This document shows, piece by piece, positions 6,810 through 10,235 of a stretch of 10,235 nt of DNA (positions are counted from its first letter, which is position 1; each line of letters starts with the position of its first letter). Below the pieces are notes generated by a model. That model made no database searches. It was given only the letters and a program-made list of their open reading frames with translations, and had not been told where the DNA came from. Source of the DNA: Desulfobacterales bacterium (GTDB lineage Bacteria; Desulfobacterota; Desulfobacteria; Desulfobacterales; Desulfosalsimonadaceae). The DNA lies in assembly GCA_007127175.1 (NCBI GenBank), contig SKZX01000039.1:1-10235 (forward strand), given 5' to 3'. Made by a program: the position numbers and the translations under genes.

Positions 6810-6856
6810 TTGACATGCGGTGATCGAACCATTATTTTATTTAGCCAATTAGCTAA
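6810..6856 (+). promoter_or_regulatory. Promoter and ArsR-type operator candidate for arsR (first copy)
   Basis: TTGACA (6810-6815), 17 nt, then TATTTT (6833-6838). Directly after the -10 lies an inverted repeat, TTAGC-N6-GCTAA (6841-6856), near the expected transcription start. This is the placement expected for an autoregulatory ArsR dimer site. The gene's ATG follows at 6892. A separate 10-bp palindrome, TCACATGTGA (6748-6757), sits further upstream, between this promoter and the divergent small gene. Confidence 0.6.
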
Positions 6857-6891
6857 GCATGCAATCATAAAAAGCAATTTGGATTGACAAA

Positions 6892-7248
6892 ATGGAAAAG
6901 ACGCTCAAACAGATCAAGGCCCTTGCCGACGGCAACCGCCTCCGGATCGTCATGGCGCTTGCAACCAACGAAGAGCTGTGCGTCTGCCAGATCACCGAGC
7001 TGCTGCAGGTGTCAACGCCAACGGTTTCAAGGCACATGAGCGTTTTGCAGAATGCCGGGCTGGTTGAAAACCGCAAGGACGCCCGGTGGGTGCACTACCG
7101 GTTGACAGGGGATTTTCCGGCTTCCGTACTGCAATGGATACAAACGACCACGTCCGGCTCCCAGGTAATGTTGCAGGACAAGCAGGCCCTTGAATCCATA
7201 CTGGCCTATCCGGTCGATGAACTGTGCAGGGCAAGGAAACAGCGTTGA
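6892..7248 (+). CDS. arsR: ArsR-family metalloid-responsive repressor (118 aa), first copy
   Basis: Winged-helix repressor of the ArsR/SmtB family, expected to leave DNA on binding As(III) or Sb(III). Order: N-terminal helix KQIKALADGNRLRIVMALA, then ELCVCQITELL, in which Cys30 and Cys32 form the CVC pair of classical ArsR sensors, the recognition helix STPTVSRHMSVLQNAGLV (41-58), and the wing RKDARWVHYRL (61-71). A third cysteine (Cys112) lies near the C-terminus and could be an extra ligand, as seen in some ArsR variants (inference). The ribosome site is poor (GGA about 9 nt upstream). It lies 142 bp upstream of acr3 on the same strand, which makes Acr3 its obvious target. The inverted repeat TTAGC-N6-GCTAA at its promoter is a candidate site. 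Confidence 0.93.
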   Translation: MEKTLKQIKALADGNRLRIVMALATNEELCVCQITELLQVSTPTVSRHMSVLQNAGLVENRKDARWVHYRLTGDFPASVLQWIQTTTSGSQVMLQDKQALESILAYPVDELCRARKQR

Positions 7249-7287
7249 TCATTGCAGGTCCATCGCTATGACCCATGAAAATAAGGG

Positions 7288-7306
7288 CTGAATTTTTTAA
7301 ATTCAG
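7288..7306 (+). repeat. 19-bp perfect inverted repeat between arsR and acr3
   Basis: CTGAATTT and AAATTCAG are perfect 8-bp arms around TTT. The element is A/T-rich with no T-run after it, so it is a weak terminator at best. The TGAA...TTCA core resembles ArsR/SmtB-type operators and it precedes acr3, so a second regulatory site is possible. No clear promoter was found between it and acr3. Confidence 0.4.
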
Positions 7307-7390
7307 GATTTTGCCAAATGTTCCCAGATAATTACCAAGCCGGATGTATAGGAATTTAGCTGGGGCACTGAAAAAAGGAGATTCAGATAA

Positions 7391-8458
7391 ATGAGTGTCA
7401 AACACGACCACACAATGGGTCTTTGGGCAAGATACCTGACGCTTTGGGTGGCGCTTTGCATGGCGGCAGGTATATTCATCGGATACATGTTCCCCGGTAT
7501 GGCGGATTTTATCGATTCCCTCTCTATTCAGCAGGTCAATATGCCGATCGGGATTCTGCTGTTTTTGATGATTTATCCCATCATGATCCAGATCGATTTC
7601 AAGCAGGTAATGGAGGCGGTGAAAGCCCCGAAGCCCGTATTGACAACCCTTGTGGTCAACTGGGGGATCAAGCCGTTTACGATGACATTTTTCGCATGGC
7701 TGTTCATGACGCAGATATGGGCGCCGTTTATCAGCCCGACCATGGCTGCTGAATACACGGCTGGTATGATCCTGCTGGGAATTGCCCCCTGCACCGCAAT
7801 GGTCTTTGTCTGGAGCTATCTCTCCGGCGGCAACATGGGACATACGCTGGTTATGGTGGCCATCAATTCCCTGACAATGCTGTTTTTATATGCACCATTG
7901 GGCAATTTGCTTTTGGGGGTGGCTATGCCCATACCTCTTGTCACCCTGGCGCTGACCGTTGGTGTTTATGTGGGCGTACCGCTTTTGGCCGGGTATTTCA
8001 CCAGAAAGATCCTGATCCAGCGCAAGGGGATGGACTGGTTTGAAAACGTGTATGTTAAAGGATGGGGAAGCGTTTCCCAGATCGCCCTGCTGGCAACGCT
8101 GGTGGCCCTTTTTATGCTGCAGGGGGAAGTGATCATACAGCAGCCCCTGGTCATATTGATGATTGCCATCCCGCTGATCATCCAGACCTTTTTTATCTTC
8201 GGGATTGCCTACCTTGCCTGCAAGCCCTTGGGCATTGTGTATGAAGATGCAGCGCCAACAGCGCAAATCGGCGCTTCCAATCACTTCGAGGTGGCCATCG
8301 CCGTTGCCCTGACCCTGTATGGGACCGGTTCGGGGGCTGCGCTGGCAACCGTTGTCGGCGTTCTGATCGAAGTGCCGATCATGCTGATGCTCGTGCGCTT
8401 CTGCATCCGGACGCGGGACTGGTTCCCGCAGGATCCGGAAAAAGCGCCGTTGATGTAA
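7391..8458 (+). CDS. acr3: Arsenite efflux permease, Acr3 family (355 aa)
   Basis: Inner-membrane arsenite exporter of the bile/arsenite/riboflavin transporter superfamily, driven by the proton gradient. About ten hydrophobic segments fill the length, which is normal for bacterial Acr3. Landmarks: FIDSLSIQQVNMPIGILLFLMIYPIM (39-64), the family signature LLGIAPCTAMVFVWSYLSGG (128-147) with Cys134, and GVLIEVPIMLMLV (323-335) with Glu327. These correspond to the cysteine and glutamate shown to be essential in characterised Acr3 (Alkaliphilus). Other typical stretches are QIGASNHFEVAIAVAL (292-307) and GAALATVVG. AAGGAG lies 10 nt before the ATG. It follows arsR (142 bp) and is closed by a strong terminator starting 17 bp after its stop. 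No arsC or arsA is seen in the window. Confidence 0.95.
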   Translation: MSVKHDHTMGLWARYLTLWVALCMAAGIFIGYMFPGMADFIDSLSIQQVNMPIGILLFLMIYPIMIQIDFKQVMEAVKAPKPVLTTLVVNWGIKPFTMTFFAWLFMTQIWAPFISPTMAAEYTAGMILLGIAPCTAMVFVWSYLSGGNMGHTLVMVAINSLTMLFLYAPLGNLLLGVAMPIPLVTLALTVGVYVGVPLLAGYFTRKILIQRKGMDWFENVYVKGWGSVSQIALLATLVALFMLQGEVIIQQPLVILMIAIPLIIQTFFIFGIAYLACKPLGIVYEDAAPTAQIGASNHFEVAIAVALTLYGTGSGAALATVVGVLIEVPIMLMLVRFCIRTRDWFPQDPEKAPLM

Positions 8459-8475
8459 CGGGCGTAATGACAGGT

Positions 8476-8534
8476 AAAAAGCCTTGGTATCCATTCAATG
8501 CCGGATCGGCAGCCGATGGGTGCCGGGGCTTTTT
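8476..8534. terminator. Bidirectional intrinsic terminator between acr3 and the Fe-S gene
   Basis: AAAAAGCC (8476-8483) pairs with GGCTTTTT (8527-8534). Inside, GGTATCCAT pairs fully with ATGGGTGCC when G-U pairs are allowed, and an inner GCCG/CGGC hairpin caps it. The A-run and T-run on opposite sides allow it to stop transcripts from both acr3 (plus) and the convergent arsR-Fe-S operon (minus). Confidence 0.85.
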
Positions 8535-8590
8535 AATTCCAGCGTAAACCGGCCGGCAGCAAATAGTCTTGACGGTATTACCCTTCGGGG

Positions 8591-9118
8591 TTACACGAGA
8601 TCAAACCCGGCCAGGTAGGAATCCAGCATTTCCTTTTTCTCCGGCTCAAGATGGGGGCAATCCGCAGTCGCTTTGACCCCTTCTGAAAGCAGCTTTGCAA
8701 AAACCATGCAGGTCGGCTGCCCGCATTCCTTCGGGCATACGGCTTTATTGGGCAGAAGCTTGAGGATGTCAAAAATCTTCGGTTCCGAACGGGCCTCGTA
8801 CTTCGGCACGATCTCGTCTTTTCTCTCCCATATGTCGTTGATCTCGCGCATCAGCCAGCTGCATATTTTTTCGGCTTCTTCCTCGCCGCTCAATGCGTTG
8901 ACAGCGATTTTTTTTGGATGGATGGTGATCAGCTTGCCGTGCGCCTTGAAGGTTACGGAAGGCGGGTCCAATGTAAACGCATCGCCGCCCATCTCCGCAT
9001 TGAGATACGGGATCACATCCGATATGTCGTCATTCAGATGGGCGAAGCAATGAACGCTTTCAGCCGCCTGGTTGCACTTTGACCGAAAAATTTCCTTTTC
9101 ATAACCGGTCAGCAGCAT
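8591..9118 (-). CDS. Fe-S cluster protein of the CODH/ACS-type 4Fe-4S family (175 aa)
   Basis: The C-terminal part, LLPNKAVCPKECGQPTCMVFA followed by TADCPHL, has Cys128, Cys132, Cys137 and Cys154. This is the C-x3-C-x4-C-x16-C pattern of the Pfam FeS domain (PF04060) found at the N-terminus of the corrinoid Fe-S protein large subunit and in related proteins. Here the domain is C-terminal to an unfamiliar 110-residue region that carries Cys15, Cys24 and Cys86, with a coiled, charged stretch (~78-110). There is no signal peptide, so it is cytoplasmic. GGAGG lies 7 nt before the ATG, and it starts 14 bp after the second arsR, so the two form an operon. Its role is unknown; expression under an arsenic sensor suggests redox, metal handling or sensing (inference). 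Confidence 0.8.
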   Translation of the reverse strand: MLLTGYEKEIFRSKCNQAAESVHCFAHLNDDISDVIPYLNAEMGGDAFTLDPPSVTFKAHGKLITIHPKKIAVNALSGEEEAEKICSWLMREINDIWERKDEIVPKYEARSEPKIFDILKLLPNKAVCPKECGQPTCMVFAKLLSEGVKATADCPHLEPEKKEMLDSYLAGFDLV

Positions 9119-9132
9119 TTCCTTGCCTCCAT

Positions 9133-9528
9133 TTAATTTATTTTGGATTCAACCTGCAAGTTGACCCGGGCGCCCCGACTTTTCTGTCTGGAGCAGATCG
9201 TATCGCGCTGAAATTCAAAAACACGCTTACTCAGCCCGGCCACCGCCGCATCGTCTTCCAGCCAATGCCGGATATTGCCGAGCATGGTGGCTGCAAACGG
9301 GCTGTCAGATCCATCAGAAAGGGAATAATTGACCCACAAGCCGTCTTTTCGATAAGTGACAAGGCCCGCTTCTTCAAGCACCTTCAAATGCTTGCTTGCC
9401 GTGGATTGGGCGATTTCAAGCGCCTCACGGATTTCGCACACACACATTTCCTTGTGCTGCAGCATCTTAATGATCTTTACCCGGGAAGGGTCTGACAATG
9501 CCTTCATGACCTTGATAAATTTTTTCAA
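9133..9528 (-). CDS. arsR: ArsR-family metalloid-responsive repressor (131 aa), second copy
   Basis: A second ArsR/SmtB repressor, distinct in sequence from the one at 6892. It begins MKKFIKVMKALSDPSRVKII; the metal-binding helix is KEMCVCEIREAL with Cys29 and Cys31 (CVC pair); the recognition helix is IAQSTASKHLKVLEEAGLV (39-57) and the wing RKDGLWVNYSL (60-70). The tail beyond residue 75 is longer than in the first copy and holds Cys112. The first ATG (9528) is preferred: GGGG about 10 nt upstream, and the next ATG at 9507 would clip the first helix. It is the first gene of an operon with the Fe-S protein 14 bp downstream and faces away from the DUF1573 gene. Its own promoter shares the octamer ATATAGCG with the permease promoter, so it may control both. 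Confidence 0.93.
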   Translation of the reverse strand: MKKFIKVMKALSDPSRVKIIKMLQHKEMCVCEIREALEIAQSTASKHLKVLEEAGLVTYRKDGLWVNYSLSDGSDSPFAATMLGNIRHWLEDDAAVAGLSKRVFEFQRDTICSRQKSRGARVNLQVESKIN

Positions 9529-9781
9529 TATTTCAACCCCTGCTTTGTGTTGAACAGCTTGTCTTATAATAACGCTATATCGCCAAACAGGAACATATTA
9601 TCAATGCGCGGTATTGTCAAGCAAGAGAAGAGGCGTATCGACTGGCGTCAGGATGATAGACCCGGGTACTATCATCAAAAAGGTATTTACATCCGTTTAA
9701 ATCGTGTTATTGTAAGATAATAAAGATATTATGAGATATACAACTTTTTGTGACACATCATACAATCGGAAAGACACCGCC
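9529..9781. other. Divergent intergenic region between arsR and the DUF1573 gene (253 bp)
   Basis: It holds the minus-strand arsR promoter and operator candidate. On the plus side, the A/T-rich stretch at about 9680-9735 offers possible -10 boxes such as GATAAT, but no matching -35 was found. No gene is seen in it. Confidence 0.5.
9573..9620 (-). promoter_or_regulatory. Promoter and operator candidate for the second arsR operon
   Basis: On the minus strand, TTGACA (9620-9615), 17 nt, then TATGTT (9597-9592). Downstream, on the same strand, GGCGATATAGCG includes the octamer ATATAGCG (9580-9573) shared with the permease promoter region. It lies about 16 nt past the start of the -10, close to the transcription start, where ArsR operators usually sit. 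Confidence 0.6.
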
Positions 9782-10186
9782 ATGTGGAAAGCCGTTTTCA
9801 CTGCCATTTTCATGGTTCTTTTCTCCATCGTCTCCATCCCCGCCGGAGAACAGCAGGGACCACGCCTGACCTTTGCAACAGATGGCTACGATTGCGGCAA
9901 TATTGATTACGTGGACGTGGATGTAAAAACCATTGCCATTGAATTCTCCAACACCGGAGACGCCCCCCTTGTACTGGCCAATGTCCGGGCCTGCTGCGGC
10001 ACCCGGGTGACGCAGTGGCCCGCCGAACCGATCCTGCCGGGGGAACACGGGGCAATCGAGGTCAGGTTCAGGGTGCCCAACAGGCCCCACATGATCAACA
10101 GGGTCGTATCCGTCCAGTCCAACAGCGCAGATGAACCCCGAAAGCAATTCCGCATAACCGGAAGGGCAAATCGAAAGCCCGAATAG
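9782..10186 (+). CDS. Secreted DUF1573-domain protein (134 aa)
   Basis: A short protein with an N-terminal signal sequence (residues 1-22, WKAVFTAIFMVLFSIVSIPAG), so exported or held at the inner membrane. The rest is a DUF1573 immunoglobulin-like domain: YDCGNIDYVDV, FSNTGDAPLVLANVRACCGT (56-74), ILPGEHGAIEVRFRV (84-98) and RVVSVQSNS. The usual motif after the NTGDAPL strand is Ser-Cys-Gly-Cys; here it is Ala-Cys-Cys-Gly, so the cysteine pair is adjacent rather than spaced. An upstream in-frame ATG (9731) would add 17 residues that spoil the signal peptide; GGAAAG about 7 nt before 9782 supports the shorter start. Function is unknown. It is a divergent neighbour of the second arsR, and the export signal and cysteines fit with a substrate of the DsbA-VKOR pair (inference). 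Confidence 0.75.
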   Translation: MWKAVFTAIFMVLFSIVSIPAGEQQGPRLTFATDGYDCGNIDYVDVDVKTIAIEFSNTGDAPLVLANVRACCGTRVTQWPAEPILPGEHGAIEVRFRVPNRPHMINRVVSVQSNSADEPRKQFRITGRANRKPE

Positions 10187-10235
10187 CCCGCCTTCGCATT
10201 ATCATTGCCATCTTTTTTCAGGAAAAACCGGGTGA

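Noticed and set aside
6992..7843. 283-codon minus-strand ORF spanning arsR, the gap and acr3
   Set aside because: It is antisense to two clearly identified genes and its translation is His/Arg/Pro-rich, as expected of a shadow frame.
7886..8494. 202-codon minus-strand ORF under acr3
   Set aside because: It is antisense to the conserved Acr3 coding sequence and has no family motif.
8579..8592. ACCC-TTCG-GGGT mini-hairpin at the end of the Fe-S gene
   Set aside because: The stem is only 4 bp and the strong terminator at 8476-8534 already explains transcript ends.

Overview
The window looks like the chromosome of an anaerobic bacterium, probably a sulfate- or metal-reducing lineage of Desulfobacterota (the former Deltaproteobacteria). 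That placement is an inference from gene content: an Acr3 arsenite pump, two CVC-type ArsR repressors, a small CO-dehydrogenase-type Fe-S protein, a DUF318 permease next to a mini-thioredoxin, and a VKOR-type disulfide generator. No rRNA, tRNA or other marker is present to settle it. Coding density is high and base composition is moderate throughout. There is no transposase, integrase, CRISPR array or tRNA.

Layout. The left third is housekeeping on the minus strand: prfC (peptide chain release factor 3, its last ~20 codons cut off by the window start), a 341-bp non-coding stretch with a good minus-strand promoter, and pncB (nicotinate phosphoribosyltransferase). From about 3.4 kb to the end the window holds an arsenic and thiol-redox locus. 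On the plus strand this is a DUF318/ArsP-type permease followed by a CPKC mini-thioredoxin, then a membrane-anchored DsbA-like CPPC protein with a VKOR-like membrane oxidase. A short minus-strand gene that appears frameshifted separates these from arsR (first copy) and acr3. A strong bidirectional terminator lies between acr3 and a convergent minus-strand operon of arsR (second copy) and an Fe-S protein. A small secreted DUF1573 protein ends the window on the plus strand.

How the genes may work together. The two ArsR proteins carry the CVC pair used by classical ArsR to sense As(III)/Sb(III). Acr3 keeps the cysteine and glutamate known to be essential in this family and should export arsenite. 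The permease has a CSC motif in a membrane segment and may export an organoarsenical or another soft-metal or thiol-linked substrate, with the mini-thioredoxin as a possible redox partner. DsbA-like plus VKOR form a complete periplasmic disulfide-making pair. Four promoters in the locus share the form TTGAC(A/G)-N17-TAT(A/G/T)TT, and three of them have inverted-repeat or shared-octamer candidates for ArsR operators at or just after the -10 box. The locus therefore looks like one stress regulon made of several transcription units.

Most notable observations: the paired cytoplasmic and periplasmic thiol-redox modules inside an arsenic locus; an octamer shared by the permease and second arsR promoters, which suggests cross-regulation; a small gene whose two halves lie in different frames, joined at an A5T5 run; and what looks like a degenerate copy of the thioredoxin N-terminus overlapping the DsbA-like start.
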